A DNA stretch of 64,000 bases from Psychrobacter immobilis (GCF_904846225.1 NZ_CAJGZJ010000017.1:1-64000), one strand, 5' to 3'. Positions 38,073 to 48,629 are shown, numbered from the stretch's first letter. Notes: a model not told the origin generated them from the sequence alone. Numbers and translations are program-made.

Positions 38073-38804
38073 GTGACTATTCATTCAAATGAGATAAGCC
38101 AACAATTTAAAACCAGCCATAACTGGGTCGAAGGTTTCAAAAAAAGCCTGCCAGTAGCAATGGGCTATCTGCCTGCAGGTATCGCCTTTGGTGTGCTTGC
38201 ACAAGTTGCTGGCATTCCTGTATGGGCAATCATTATGCTCAGTATCGTACTCTATGCGGGCGCGGCTCAATACGCTTGTTTACCGATGCTGAGCGCTGGT
38301 CTGCCGATTGGCAGTGTCGCTACGAATATTGCGGCTATTAATTTGCGTCATGTGTTTTATGGTATGCCATTATTGCAGTACCTGCCAAAACACAAGCTTG
38401 CCAAAACTTATTGCCTATTCGCTCTTACTGACGAGACTTTTTCGGTCATGACCAGTTTACCTGACGAATCACGACAATCATTGATGCTGCCAATAAGCTT
38501 TTTTAATCAAAGTTGGTGGGTGCTAGCAAGCGCGATTGGTGTGCTAATCGGTAGTGCGCTCAGCGATTTGGTGCCACACTTGGACTTTGCCTTGGTTTGT
38601 CTGTTTGCGATTTTGGCTTATGAACAATTTCAAAGCATCAAACGTTATTTCCCCATTGGCATCGCTGTAATCTCCTTAGTCATTGCCTCTTTATTTACGA
38701 GCAACTGGCTATTATTGGTAGCGATTACCATTTGTATGCTGATGATTTTAGCGCGTGGCATTTGGGCAAAGCGTGGTTTTATTGGAGAAACTGATGAGCA
38801 GTAG
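38073..38804 (+). CDS. azlC: AzlC-family branched-chain amino acid exporter subunit
   Basis: 243 residues, GTG start at 38073 behind taggatacc. AzlC marks: LPVAMGYLPAGIAFGVLAQV, MLSIVLYAGAAQYACL and NLRHVFYGMPLLQYL. Together with the small AzlD protein it forms a two-part exporter for branched-chain amino acids (BrnFE/AzlCD/YgaZH type). Overlaps azlD by 11 bp, indicating coupled translation. Confidence 0.92.
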   Translation: MTIHSNEISQQFKTSHNWVEGFKKSLPVAMGYLPAGIAFGVLAQVAGIPVWAIIMLSIVLYAGAAQYACLPMLSAGLPIGSVATNIAAINLRHVFYGMPLLQYLPKHKLAKTYCLFALTDETFSVMTSLPDESRQSLMLPISFFNQSWWVLASAIGVLIGSALSDLVPHLDFALVCLFAILAYEQFQSIKRYFPIGIAVISLVIASLFTSNWLLLVAITICMLMILARGIWAKRGFIGETDEQ

Positions 38805-39153
38805 TTATCTTATTTTTGCTACTCTTGCAATGGCTGCTGTTACCTTTATTACCCGCGCCCTTCCCGCTTTAATACCCAAAAAGCTTTTGGATACGCCTTG
38901 GCTTCATCGATTAAATGAGAGTTTACCGTTGTCAGTCATGGTACTACTCATTTTGACCAGCCTCTCCTATCAAGACCTGTCGGCAGCTACTGGTATGAAT
39001 AGCGCAGAGTTGCATTTATTAATGGCACAAATTGGTGCCTTACTTTTGGTACTATTAATCTATCATGTCAGTCGTCAGTTATTGGTAAGTATGGTTGTCG
39101 GTATCGCCGCTATTAATGGTTTATTGTGGGTATTTACTAATTTTCTAAGCTAA
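38794..39153 (+). CDS. azlD: AzlD-family small exporter subunit
   Basis: 119 residues from the ATG at 38794, which lies inside the end of azlC and has ggagaaact before it. Four hydrophobic segments and the family mark FITRALPALIPKKLL. Small partner of AzlC in the inner membrane. A copy of the intergenic repeat begins 19 bp after its stop. Confidence 0.9.
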   Translation: MSSSYLIFATLAMAAVTFITRALPALIPKKLLDTPWLHRLNESLPLSVMVLLILTSLSYQDLSAATGMNSAELHLLMAQIGALLLVLLIYHVSRQLLVSMVVGIAAINGLLWVFTNFLS

Positions 39154-39172
39154 TGCTATCAATTAAGCATGC

Positions 39173-39309
39173 TATAGTCAAAACACCCTAAAACGCTACG
39201 TTACTACTGATATCAATTTTTTGAAGCTTCTGTCTGCGCAGGAACAGCAAGCAAGAAAAATTGATAGCAGCAGTGTGTGATGTATCGATATTAATTTTCA
39301 CTGACTATA
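39173..39309 (+). repeat. Intergenic repeat family, copy D
   Basis: 137 bp with perfect 8-bp ends TATAGTCA and TGACTATA. Inside, gatatcaatttttt pairs with gaaaaattgatag, and ctgtctgcgcaggaacag forms the inner hairpin. It belongs to the same subgroup as the copy at 62504. Lies between azlD and the purF terminator. Confidence 0.9.
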
Positions 39310-39385
39310 ATTAATGACATACCCTGATAACAACCAACAAGAAAGCCTTGAGAATTTCGAAAAAACTTAGCGGTATTTTGACTAT

Positions 39386-39423
39386 AAAAAAGGCCGCATT
39401 CTCGTTAGAATGCAGCCTTTTAT
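39386..39423. terminator. Terminator after purF, probably bidirectional
   Basis: aaaaaaggccgcattct and agaatgcagccttttatt pair along a long stem with a 4-base loop, with A- and T-runs at the ends. Confidence 0.88.
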
Positions 39424-39453
39424 TTTCTGATGATACTTTTAATCTATAACTAA

Positions 39454-40989
39454 TTACATCTCTTCAACACCCATCATATCAACTGGGGTATCAGCAACTA
39501 TCTGCACGCCTTTTTTACCTGTCTTGGCAGTTTCGCTACGCTGTTGTTGCAGATGATCAAGATACGCTTCGTTAATTTGACCGGTGATATAACAGCCATT
39601 AAAAACGGCACAATCAAAGCCTTCAACCTTACTGTGCTTGGTATCTTTTACTGCATCAATTAAATCATCCAAGTCTTGGAAAATTAATCGATCAGCGCCA
39701 ATAATATCACGCACCTCTTCTGTCGTGTGACCGGAGGCAATAAGCTCACTACGCACTGGCATATCAATACCATAAACGTTCGGGTATTTGACTGGTGGCG
39801 ATGCACTCGCAAAGAATACTTTGTTAGCGCCTGCATCTCGTGCCATCTGAATAATCTCATGACAGGTCGTACCACGAACGATAGAGTCGTCAACCAACAA
39901 TACGTTTTTGCCTTTGAACTCTAACGGTACAGCACTAAGCTTTTGACGAACCGATTTTTTGCGTTGCTGCTGACCCGGCATGATAAAGGTACGACCGATA
40001 TAGCGGTTTTTCATAAACCCTTCACGGTACTTAATATTCATCTTAAGCGCCAGCTCCATCGCTGAAGTACGCGAGGTATCCGGAATAGGAATGACCACAT
40101 CGATATCATGATCTTCGCCCCATTCAGCAAGAATTTTATCTGCCAGTTTTTCACCCATACGTAAGCGTGATTTATAAACTGAGATATTATCCATGATTGA
40201 ATCTGGACGAGCAAAGTAGACATACTCAAAGATACAAGGTGTATATTCTTGCTGTTCTACACACTGCTGAGTATGAAGCTTATGATCTAAATCAATAAAA
40301 ATAGCTTCGCCCGGCTTCACATCACGAATAATGCTAAAGCCTGATCCTGTCAAAGCCACTGATTCTGAAGCGACCATGTATTCGGTGCCGCCGTTTTCTG
40401 CCATGCGCTTACCAAAAATAAGCGGACGAATGCCGTTTGGATCACGAAAAGCAAGTAGACCATGACCCGTAATCAAAGCAACCACCCCATAAGCGCCTTC
40501 ACAGCGACTATAAACCGCTTTTACTGCTTCAAAAATATCAGCAGCGGTTGGATTGGTTTTGCCCAAATTTTGCATTTCATGCGCAAGTACATTCAACAGT
40601 ACTTCAGAATCTGAGTCAGTATTTAGATGGCGACGATCTTCGATGTACAGTGATTTGGCCAAGCTCTCAGCATTGGTCAAATTACCGTTATGTGCAAGCG
40701 TGATACCATAAGGTGAATTGACATAAAATGGCTGGGCTTCCGCACTACTAGAGGTACCAGCAGTTGGATACCGAACATGACCGATACCAAATTTACCAAC
40801 CAGTTTCATCATATGGCGATTCATGAAAACGTCACGTACCATACCATTTTCTTTACGTAGATAGAGTCTTCCATCTTGCAAAGTGACTATGCCAGCGGCA
40901 TCTTGCCCGCGATGTTGTAGCATCGTGAGACCATCATAAAGAATCTGATTGACTGGCTCATGAGCTGCAACTCCAATGACTCCACACAT
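39454..40989 (-). CDS. purF: Amidophosphoribosyltransferase PurF
   Basis: First step of purine synthesis: PRPP plus glutamine to phosphoribosylamine. Cysteine 2 ([10 protein letters not shown]) is the glutaminase nucleophile and no propeptide is present, as in E. coli. The PRPP loop is [17 protein letters not shown]. Other marks are [12 protein letters not shown] and [14 protein letters not shown]. 511 residues, normal length. Start preceded by aggata. It lies downstream of cvpA, the classic cvpA-purF order. Confidence 0.97.
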   Translation of the reverse strand: MCGVIGVAAHEPVNQILYDGLTMLQHRGQDAAGIVTLQDGRLYLRKENGMVRDVFMNRHMMKLVGKFGIGHVRYPTAGTSSSAEAQPFYVNSPYGITLAHNGNLTNAESLAKSLYIEDRRHLNTDSDSEVLLNVLAHEMQNLGKTNPTAADIFEAVKAVYSRCEGAYGVVALITGHGLLAFRDPNGIRPLIFGKRMAENGGTEYMVASESVALTGSGFSIIRDVKPGEAIFIDLDHKLHTQQCVEQQEYTPCIFEYVYFARPDSIMDNISVYKSRLRMGEKLADKILAEWGEDHDIDVVIPIPDTSRTSAMELALKMNIKYREGFMKNRYIGRTFIMPGQQQRKKSVRQKLSAVPLEFKGKNVLLVDDSIVRGTTCHEIIQMARDAGANKVFFASASPPVKYPNVYGIDMPVRSELIASGHTTEEVRDIIGADRLIFQDLDDLIDAVKDTKHSKVEGFDCAVFNGCYITGQINEAYLDHLQQQRSETAKTGKKGVQIVADTPVDMMGVEEM

Positions 40990-41310
40990 AGTTATATCCT
41001 ATTTTGACCCATACATTAGTATTACAATAACGGCAAAATCTCTGACAGTAAACGATAGAAATTTGGACTGTCACTCACCGCCGACCTGATGATGTTAAAC
41101 ATTTAAAAATATGTATCTTTTCAATTATTTAAAAAAAGAGCTATCAATATTTAATCTATCGTCTCTTATGAGCTATAGATGCTATTAAACAATTTTTTAT
41201 CAAGGATAATTGGGTTACAAAAACAATATTATAGAAACGACAAGAAATTATAGAGGCTAAAATCATACGTAATAAATGTCAGCCATATAATAAACCAGAA
41301 ACATAAAATT
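40990..41310. other. cvpA-purF intergenic region
   Basis: About 320 AT-rich bases inside what is often a tight operon. No gene or repeat. The length suggests purF has its own promoter or leader; no purine operator could be identified. Confidence 0.35.
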
Positions 41311-41808
41311 CTATGACTGATTGATTTGATCCCAAGCGATACCTAGTACATCTGAAACCAGCTCTTTGCCCATCGGTGCATAAGGCAATAGCTCAGGCGC
41401 GAGTACCGAGGTTTGCCATTGCGGCATTTGAATTAATAAAGGGGCACTAACGCTAAGAACAACCAACACCATTAGTACATTTTTGGCGGCACCCAGTACA
41501 CCACCAGCCATTTTATCAACTATACCCAAACGCAAGGTTTTGAGCACACCTGAAAAGACAAATGCGACTAAATGCATGATAGCCAATATCACAATCACCA
41601 CTAATAAAAATGCCAGTGCCGTTTGTAAAACAGGATTTTGTACGATACCTGATAGTTGCGGCGACACGGCTCCCGCCAAACGCGTAGCAGCTATAAAGGC
41701 AATAAACCAACCTGCTAAGCCCACTGCTGTTTTAATCAGTCCTACTTGAAAGCCACGCCATAAGCCAATCAAGACAACAACAGCAATCACGATATCTAGA
41801 CCACTCAT
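41311..41808 (-). CDS. cvpA: CvpA-family membrane protein
   Basis: 165 residues with four membrane segments. Family marks are LDIVIAVVVLIGLWRGFQVG and VDKMAGGVLGAAKNVLMVLV. E. coli CvpA is needed for colicin V production and for envelope stress resistance; its exact role is unclear. Shine-Dalgarno aagg. Between pyrD (115 bp upstream) and purF. Confidence 0.93.
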   Translation of the reverse strand: MSGLDIVIAVVVLIGLWRGFQVGLIKTAVGLAGWFIAFIAATRLAGAVSPQLSGIVQNPVLQTALAFLLVVIVILAIMHLVAFVFSGVLKTLRLGIVDKMAGGVLGAAKNVLMVLVVLSVSAPLLIQMPQWQTSVLAPELLPYAPMGKELVSDVLGIAWDQINQS

Positions 41809-41923
41809 GTGTTACGCCTTATATCTTATTCATTTTCATTGGATGTTTGTGACAAGGTTAATTGTTAATTATTGGTTTAAGATCGAGTTTTTTCATCTAG
41901 ATTACAATTAATTGATTAACAAC

Positions 41924-42958
41924 TTAACTTTCCATCGCATCGTAATAACCACCGACTGCTTGAATACAAGATTGTACCAGTCCAGGTCCACGATAGATAA
42001 GCCCCGTATAGAGCTGCACCATATCAGCACCCGCTTCAATCTTCTTGACAGCCTTGGCACCACTATCAATACCGCCTACGCCAATCAGAGCTACCTTACC
42101 ATCGAGCTGATCAGAGAACTGTTGTAAAATTTGGGTACTAATGTGGCTCACTGGTCGACCTGATAGACCGCCTGTTTGGTCGCCATCATGCAAATCTTCA
42201 ACACCTATGCGGCTCAAAGTCGTATTGGTCGCAATCAATCCATCAATCTCGAAATCTATCAACTGCTGTGAGATATAGTCCACTTGTGACGGCTCTAAGT
42301 CAGGCGCAACTTTGAGTACCAATGGCACATAAAAGCCATATTCGGTTGCTAATTGATTGTGACGGTTTTTGATCGTATCCAAAAGCTGAGTCAATGCGTC
42401 GCCACTCTGCAAGTCACGTAAGTTTTTGGTGTTTGGAGAGGAGATATTAACGGTAATATACGAGGCATGCGGATAAGCACGTTCTAAGCAATAAACATAA
42501 TCATCAGCCGCCTGCTCTACGGGTGTATCGGCATTTTTACCGATATTAATACCAATATTGCCTTTATATTTGCAGCGTTTGACATTTTCGACCAGATAAT
42601 CGATGCCTTCGTTATTAAAACCCATACGATTAATAATAGCATCGGCTTGTTTGAGTCTAAATAGTCTTGGCTTATCATTGCCAATCTGCGGTCTTGGTGT
42701 GACCGTGCCCACTTCTATAAAACCAAACCCCAGCTCAGCTAACGCATCGATATAATCACCATTTTTATCCAGTCCTGCTGCTAGGCCAACTGGATTAGAA
42801 AACTGTAAACCCATACAATCTGTTGGCTGCATCGACTGACCATACACCAAACCTAACACGCGCGCTTTATGAGCTTTATCTAATAAAGATAAGGTCATCT
42901 CATGAGCGTGTTCTGGATCCATTCTAAACATAAAAGGGCGAAGTAAGGCATAAGACAT
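41924..42958 (-). CDS. pyrD: Dihydroorotate dehydrogenase (quinone), class 2
   Basis: Fourth step of pyrimidine synthesis; inner-membrane FMN enzyme passing electrons to quinone. 344 residues from the ATG at 42958 ([20 protein letters not shown]), where the class 2 N-terminal membrane helices begin; the frame extends to 43015 without support. Visible: [18 protein letters not shown], the active-site serine region [14 protein letters not shown], and the FMN phosphate site [17 protein letters not shown]. Confidence 0.95.
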   Translation of the reverse strand: MSYALLRPFMFRMDPEHAHEMTLSLLDKAHKARVLGLVYGQSMQPTDCMGLQFSNPVGLAAGLDKNGDYIDALAELGFGFIEVGTVTPRPQIGNDKPRLFRLKQADAIINRMGFNNEGIDYLVENVKRCKYKGNIGINIGKNADTPVEQAADDYVYCLERAYPHASYITVNISSPNTKNLRDLQSGDALTQLLDTIKNRHNQLATEYGFYVPLVLKVAPDLEPSQVDYISQQLIDFEIDGLIATNTTLSRIGVEDLHDGDQTGGLSGRPVSHISTQILQQFSDQLDGKVALIGVGGIDSGAKAVKKIEAGADMVQLYTGLIYRGPGLVQSCIQAVGGYYDAMES

Positions 42959-43190
42959 AGTAAGGACAGACCCTGGTCGAAATAAATAGTGAGTGAAAAG
43001 TGCGAATAAAATCAAGCGCTGCGATTATATCAGCTTAACAGAAATAAGAGCAAAGTTTCATGCAGTAAATTTCTATAGTTAAATCGAATTAGACACAGTC
43101 AAGTGGCGACTAAGCAGCGGTAGCAGATCGCCATTTTTAAAACGGGAAACAGGCCAACCTAACCGTAAAAAAATAACCATCATATGAGAA

Positions 43191-43595
43191 CTAAGGTACA
43201 GGCCGACCATCAGCCAACGCTATCCAGCCTCGGATAATGCGATAAAGGTGCCAAATGAAGGTAAAAAAGATAATGAGTGAACCAAATCCAGCTAATAGTA
43301 CCGAACCAATAGCAATGTTTCCGCCACCATCAGTCAATATGCTGATACCAAACCCACCCAATGCAAAAAAAACAATGGCAATACCTATAAAAAACAAGAC
43401 GATACTGTACCAAAAAGTCTTAATCTGCCAATCAAAATGTGTGGCTAGCCATGAGCCATCTGCATCACGACGCTTCACGTAGTTCATTACAATCGGTACA
43501 ATCCAAAGCAAACCAGCGGTAAAATAGCTGATCACATACAAGAAATAAGTAATGTGATTATAAGTGATTAAAGATCGGCGCTTATTGTCGGTCAT
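43191..43595 (-). CDS. DUF4870 (Tic20-like) small membrane protein
   Basis: 134 residues from the ATG at 43595, which has aaggaaac upstream. The frame is open to 43727, but that start has no ribosome site and would add a polar 44-residue stretch. Three or four membrane segments; family marks THFDWQIKTFWYSIVL, IVPIVMNYVKRRDA and WHLYRIIRGWIALADGRP. DUF4870 proteins have no settled role. No obvious partner nearby. Confidence 0.78.
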   Translation of the reverse strand: MTDNKRRSLITYNHITYFLYVISYFTAGLLWIVPIVMNYVKRRDADGSWLATHFDWQIKTFWYSIVLFFIGIAIVFFALGGFGISILTDGGGNIAIGSVLLAGFGSLIIFFTFIWHLYRIIRGWIALADGRPVP

Positions 43596-43934
43596 AATAT
43601 TGTAGTTTCCTTGTTGGGCAATCTCATTATCAGATATTGTACCAACAGAATCACTATAATGGTTGTCAGCCACTTTGGTCTGTTGGCGTATACGCTCATC
43701 AGGTTTGTGTTTAGGAGAGTGATTCATCGTAAATATCTATATCTGACAGTAATTAATCATTCTTTAATTGTGCCAAATAAGGAGTTTTTCAATGATACTC
43801 ACAATAAGTAAATCATTGAGGAGGTTATTATAAAAAAACTCTACAATCTATCGAACGGCAATATAGTCGATCCACTAGATAGCACTTCATACGATGCCTG
43901 TTTATGAAGTAACTCTCATATGGTGTAACCGTCC

Positions 43935-44510
43935 CTATGGCGCAACCGTCGCTTGCACCTGAATGGCTTTGTTTGTCGGATCTTGTTGCATGGATAACTG
44001 AGTAAACTGCCAGCCTTGCTGCTCAAGCTGACCAAGCGCTGCACTGACGACTGCCTGACTAGGATGAGTAAAGCTCAGCTGTACCGCGTCACCCGCTGCG
44101 ACTACTTGAGCATTTTCAATACCAGCGTTGCTCAACAGCGCACTGACGCTATTGGCAGGTGGCATCGCTGCTTCACCGTCAGCAGTATTGGTCGCATTCA
44201 CGGCGTTTCTATTGATATTACCTGCTTGCGCTCGCAACCAAAAATAATCCCCCACTTGCTCTTGATAGTCACTTTTACTCTGACTGGCTGCTTGATGGAT
44301 ACTATAACCTCCGTAGCCACCAATAAATAACAGCAAAAATACAGACAATACCGCTAACGCCAACTGATCGCGTGGAGACAGTACTTGCCAGCGCGATGAC
44401 AATACCTGTTGGAAACCGTTCATGCGCTCTGACAGCACGTTGCTTCCAATACCGTTGCTGGTCTCAGGATTCATTTTATTATGTTTGGCGCGGCGCTGTA
44501 ATCGTTTCAT
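43935..44510 (-). CDS. gspM: Type II secretion system protein M (GspM/XcpZ)
   Basis: 191 residues: a basic cytoplasmic start, one membrane segment (LALAVLSVFLLLFIGGYGGY) and a periplasmic ferredoxin-like domain with LSNAGIENAQVVAAGDAVQL. GspM and GspL form part of the inner-membrane assembly platform of the type II secretion machine. Located 38 bp after gspL. No other gsp gene is in the window. Confidence 0.88.
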   Translation of the reverse strand: MKRLQRRAKHNKMNPETSNGIGSNVLSERMNGFQQVLSSRWQVLSPRDQLALAVLSVFLLLFIGGYGGYSIHQAASQSKSDYQEQVGDYFWLRAQAGNINRNAVNATNTADGEAAMPPANSVSALLSNAGIENAQVVAAGDAVQLSFTHPSQAVVSAALGQLEQQGWQFTQLSMQQDPTNKAIQVQATVAP

Positions 44511-44548
44511 GTTCTGACCTTTTTTCTATCACTTAAGTGACTAATCAA

Positions 44549-45868
44549 TTATGATGCCGCCACAGTTGCTTGCGTATCTTTATTTTCTACAACATTCACA
44601 GTGACTTGACCACTAAATTGCCCTTCTTCACTGCCATTAACCTGCTCTAGCTTAGCATTTAAACCCTGTGCCGCCAGTGTGCTCGTAAACCGATCGAGAC
44701 TATCTCGGTCAGGGGCAATCAAGGTAAAGCTGAGTGACGATGGCTGCATGACTAACGCTTGTGCATGCAATGAAGACTGCTTGATTAAAGGTGATATTCG
44801 AGCCAACGCTGCCATATGAGAAGCAGGGGTTTGACTGTCACTGTTCAGCTTGGGTTGTAACTGTACTTGCAGTTTTGTACGGGCACTCAATGGCTCATTA
44901 GCAAACCAAGACTGATACTGTTTAGCAATCTCGCTCTTGGTTGCAACGGTTGCATTATTGTACTGATACCATTGCACGCCATCGGTCGCCATTTGTAGTA
45001 CCAATGCTGATAATGCGACCATCATTGCGACACGCAGATACGGCGATAGCTGTGAATCTGTTGATTTGACAAAGAAATTAAGCCCATGACGTTCGGGATT
45101 TTCAAGCGGTATTGGCGTCGTGGTCAACGTGGTTAATAGTAACTGATGCTCAGTGATAAGCGCAGCAGTTTGCGCCATAGCATTGAGTTGCGTTAATGGC
45201 TTTTGCAAATCAACATGACGATTAGACTCTATAGTGCCATTAAAAGCGTCAGTAACGTCGTCGCTAGCAGACAGATTTGAAGAGTTGTCAGACGACTCTA
45301 TAGGCGGCAATAAATTTACTTCGGTTAAATGCGGAAAGCGCTCAAAAATCAGCGGTAAATAGCTGACAGCCATGCCCAGACGTAATGACTGGCGCAATAT
45401 CATGGTTTGTGTATCTTGATAAAGTGTCACTTGCTGACCTGCACCCTCTTCTGGCGTTGGCAACAGTAGAAAATCAGGAAGTAACGCTGTTATATTCATA
45501 CCAACCAATTTGGCGCTTTGCTGCCACGATTCGATATCGCTTTGCGCCAGTGCGTATAGTTGATGATGGTCAGCATGACTGATTTGCCGAATGGCCAGTT
45601 GCTCAACAGGGGTGAGCGAGATCTCTTCAAATAGATACTGTTTACCATTAATGCCCAGCTGTTTAAGCTGAGCCGTATTAAAGTCAGTATCTACTTGTAA
45701 TACATGGCTTGAGGGAAAATAGAGACACAACGTTTTTTGAGCATTGGTTTTGTAACTACCATAGATAGCTTGCAGCTGCTGCCAACCCTCGACTACTTCC
45801 CATCGTTGTACATCTTCATGCCAGACAGCTAATGGACTATGCTGCGCTCGTAACCAAACATGTAACAC
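44549..45868 (-). CDS. gspL: Type II secretion system protein L (GspL/XcpY)
   Basis: 439 residues; GTG start at 45868 with aaggac upstream. The cytoplasmic actin-like domain includes LTPVEQLAIRQISHADHH and an EEIS stretch. One membrane helix follows near residue 275 (YLRVAMMVALSALVLQMATD), then a periplasmic ferredoxin-like domain near the C-terminus. GspL links the GspE ATPase to the inner-membrane platform. Probable operon gpsA-sixA-gspL-gspM with gaps of 73, 44 and 38 bp. Confidence 0.88.
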   Translation of the reverse strand: MLHVWLRAQHSPLAVWHEDVQRWEVVEGWQQLQAIYGSYKTNAQKTLCLYFPSSHVLQVDTDFNTAQLKQLGINGKQYLFEEISLTPVEQLAIRQISHADHHQLYALAQSDIESWQQSAKLVGMNITALLPDFLLLPTPEEGAGQQVTLYQDTQTMILRQSLRLGMAVSYLPLIFERFPHLTEVNLLPPIESSDNSSNLSASDDVTDAFNGTIESNRHVDLQKPLTQLNAMAQTAALITEHQLLLTTLTTTPIPLENPERHGLNFFVKSTDSQLSPYLRVAMMVALSALVLQMATDGVQWYQYNNATVATKSEIAKQYQSWFANEPLSARTKLQVQLQPKLNSDSQTPASHMAALARISPLIKQSSLHAQALVMQPSSLSFTLIAPDRDSLDRFTSTLAAQGLNAKLEQVNGSEEGQFSGQVTVNVVENKDTQATVAAS

Positions 45869-45912
45869 TAAGCGTGTCCTTAATTAGTGAAGCTATTATA
45901 GAGAGGCAGTTG

Positions 45913-46371
45913 TCAGTAAGGCTGCTCAGGAACAAAACGATCAACCTCATGTGCCATACCGCCCATCACAAAGTCCATTTCAAACACTCTTGCTTCTGCT
46001 AGAGAGAACGACTCAGGATACGCTCCCGTTAGCAAGCCAGCAATATGAGCAACGATAGACATATGACAAACCACGACGAGACATTCTGCTTCTATATCAG
46101 CTAAGTCTACTAAAGCCTCACGAGCATCATCAGCGGGCGTAATATTATTCTGTATAGTTGAGGGTACTTTTGGCGCACGCGATTGAAGCGCTGCCAGTGT
46201 TTGCTGCGCTCGATCATAAGGACTCACAACAAAACAATCTGGATGATAGTGAGTCGTCACATATTCTGCCGTTTGCGCGGCTTGCTGCTGCCCAAAGTCC
46301 GTCAGCTGACGTACGCTATCTGGACGCGATTCGTCTTCTGCTTGACCATGACGTACTAATATAATTTTCAT
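45913..46371 (-). CDS. sixA: Phosphohistidine phosphatase SixA
   Basis: 152 residues of the histidine-phosphatase (phosphoglycerate mutase) superfamily. The catalytic RHG is in ILVRHGQAEDESRPDS, right at the N-terminus, and the second histidine in CLVVVCHMSIVAHIAGLL. E. coli SixA removes phosphate from phosphohistidine in phosphorelay or nitrogen-PTS proteins. Shine-Dalgarno aaggac. Downstream of gpsA. Confidence 0.92.
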   Translation of the reverse strand: MKIILVRHGQAEDESRPDSVRQLTDFGQQQAAQTAEYVTTHYHPDCFVVSPYDRAQQTLAALQSRAPKVPSTIQNNITPADDAREALVDLADIEAECLVVVCHMSIVAHIAGLLTGAYPESFSLAEARVFEMDFVMGGMAHEVDRFVPEQPY

Positions 46372-46444
46372 AACCGTCCTTGTCTTCCTTTTCTGGGTAC
46401 ACTATTTTAATACGGTCTCATTTTATTACTACGCTAGAGAATGA

Positions 46445-47737
46445 TTACTTGCTGCCAGAATCGCCACTTTCATCTATAGCGCTGCTTGACGTTTTCATTT
46501 GGGCGGTAAGCGCTGCATTACTATGATCGTGAGCCATAACGAATTCAACGTCACTGCGGAATCCTGCTTCCATCAAGTGTAGTGCAACGCCTAATGCGGC
46601 TTTATCTTCATAAATGACGGCATAAAGTGCGTGAGTGATGGGCATATAAATGCCTTCTTTGGTGGCTTTTTCATGTACTTGCTGAATGGTATTGACGCCT
46701 TCAGCTGTTTGACCAAGTTTTTTTACTGCCGCATCGATGTCCATACCACGACCGAGCATATTACCGATACGGTAGTTACGGCTCAATTCTGAGCTACAGG
46801 TAGCGTATAAATCTCCCACGCCTGATAACCCTAAGAACGTTAGTGGATTCGCGCCTGCCTCTACCCCAAAGCGACTCATCTCTGCCAAAGCACGAGTCAA
46901 TATCATCGCCTTAGTATTCTCGCCGACATCATAGGCGGCAGCCATACCCATTGCGATCGCGTAAATATTTTTGAGCGCACCACCCAGTTCAACACCGCAA
47001 ATATCATCACTGGCAAATACTCGAAAGAATGCACTGTGCAGCGCCGCTTGTACGGCATGGCGTAATGGTTCAGACTCACTGGCGATGACGGTAGCAGAAG
47101 GCATGTTTTTCATGATTTCTATGGCCAAATTTGGCCCTGACATCACGCCAAAATTCACTTCTGGCAATACTTCTTTAATAATGTCACTCATCATTGCAAA
47201 AGTATCTTTCTCCATACCTTTGGTCAATGACACAATAGACTGACCGCTAATGAAAGGCGCGATATTTTTTAAGGTTTCGCGAAACGCCAAACCTGGTACA
47301 GCGATAAAAATAATGTCTTTGTCTTTGACAGATGCTGCTAAGTCATGACTATACTTCAGACGATCATCAAGCTTATAACCTGGCAAATATTTTTTGTTGG
47401 TTTGGGTTTTTACCATCGCCTTTACGGTACGCTTGTTACGTACCCATAGTGTGGTATCACAGCCATTTCGTGCCGCTAAATTTGCCATTGCCGTACCAAA
47501 ACTACCACCGCCTAAAAATGCCAAACGCAGCTTGGTAGGATTACTGTGAATGGCCGCCATGTTTTTTGCCACCGCGGACTCTACCGCGCTAGGATTAAGT
47601 TTTTTGCGGCCGATACCTGATTTGGTCGCACGTTCGATAATTCCTGACAGAAGGCTGTTTTGCTTCTCGGCGGTATTCTTATCTTTTCCACTCTTATCGT
47701 TACTGCTGTCTTTCTTACTATCACTAGGACTGGTCAT
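46445..47737 (-). CDS. gpsA: Glycerol-3-phosphate dehydrogenase [NAD(P)+] GpsA
   Basis: Reduces dihydroxyacetone phosphate to sn-glycerol-3-phosphate for phospholipid synthesis. Rossmann motif LAFLGGGSFGTAMANLAARN, VPGLAFRETL, SLTKGMEKDT and the catalytic region GVELGGALKNIYAIAMG. 430 residues, about 90 more than usual. The surplus is an N-terminal basic, polar stretch of about 65 residues before the Rossmann fold, plus a short S-rich tail. The function of the extension is unknown. Confidence 0.95.
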   Translation of the reverse strand: MTSPSDSKKDSSNDKSGKDKNTAEKQNSLLSGIIERATKSGIGRKKLNPSAVESAVAKNMAAIHSNPTKLRLAFLGGGSFGTAMANLAARNGCDTTLWVRNKRTVKAMVKTQTNKKYLPGYKLDDRLKYSHDLAASVKDKDIIFIAVPGLAFRETLKNIAPFISGQSIVSLTKGMEKDTFAMMSDIIKEVLPEVNFGVMSGPNLAIEIMKNMPSATVIASESEPLRHAVQAALHSAFFRVFASDDICGVELGGALKNIYAIAMGMAAAYDVGENTKAMILTRALAEMSRFGVEAGANPLTFLGLSGVGDLYATCSSELSRNYRIGNMLGRGMDIDAAVKKLGQTAEGVNTIQQVHEKATKEGIYMPITHALYAVIYEDKAALGVALHLMEAGFRSDVEFVMAHDHSNAALTAQMKTSSSAIDESGDSGSK

Positions 47738-47862
47738 GTTTTTTTATCCGTGTTGAATGGCTTATTATTAATAATAATTTATCACAATTTGTGTGCTGAG
47801 ACCGACTGTCTTTTTAGATGCTCATTCTATTAAATAGACAGTGCGGTTATCTATTACGGACA

Positions 47863-48522
47863 TTATGACTCAAATCGTACTAATGGCTCGATATCAATAG
47901 CTTTACGGGCAGGCTCATCTTTGGGGCTGGTGCCAGTATAAACAAAAGCAGTCACATAATCATCTGGACCAACATCAAAATATGCTTTTACGGCAGGTTC
48001 ATTACACAGTAATCCAGTACGCCATAAGGTATTAAATCCTTGCGCTTTTAGGGCCAAAATAAGGTTTTGTATCGCAGAGCCCGCACTTAACATTTGCTCA
48101 AAAGGAGGCACTTTTTTGTGTGCTTGCATTTTAGTGACAACGGTGATGATAAGGGGGGCACGTAACGGCATGGTCTGCGTCTTTCTGATGTCTTTTTCAG
48201 ACAATACGTCTCCCTCTCTCTCCGCTTTTGCTTGGGCAGCTTCGAGCAAGGCACGTCCTAATTCATGACGAGATTCGCCTTGCGTCACGATGAAGCGCCA
48301 TGGACGCAGTTTCTTATGATCGGGCGCGGTTACGGCACACTCAATGGCCGCTTCAATCTGGGCACGAGTCGGTGCTGGCGCGTCCAAATTGCCCATACTA
48401 CGTCTTGAGTTAATCCAGCCAACCAACGCTTCAGCAGATAACGGCGGGCTATCCATTGTTATATTATTAATGGACAATTTTTTTTCCTGTTGCGCTTCAT
48501 CATTTTCATCATATGACGTCAT
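47863..48522 (-). CDS. Nitroreductase-family protein (YdjA-like)
   Basis: 219 residues. FMN-binding marks INSRRSMGNLDAPAPTRAQI, TAPDHKKLRPWRFIV and FNTLWRTGLLCNEPAVKAYF match the short YdjA group of nitroreductases. These reduce nitro compounds or related substrates with NAD(P)H; the natural substrate is unknown. Start has aaggat upstream. Upstream neighbour of gpsA with a 125-bp gap, so probably a separate unit. Confidence 0.85.
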   Translation of the reverse strand: MTSYDENDEAQQEKKLSINNITMDSPPLSAEALVGWINSRRSMGNLDAPAPTRAQIEAAIECAVTAPDHKKLRPWRFIVTQGESRHELGRALLEAAQAKAEREGDVLSEKDIRKTQTMPLRAPLIITVVTKMQAHKKVPPFEQMLSAGSAIQNLILALKAQGFNTLWRTGLLCNEPAVKAYFDVGPDDYVTAFVYTGTSPKDEPARKAIDIEPLVRFES

Positions 48523-48629
48523 TATCGATCCTTATTTATTATTATCTATACCTGTTTTTTTATTCAAAACTAAATCTTTTATCTTGAGCTGACTGACTAT
48601 TAAGGCCTATTGACGCTAAAAAATACTGA

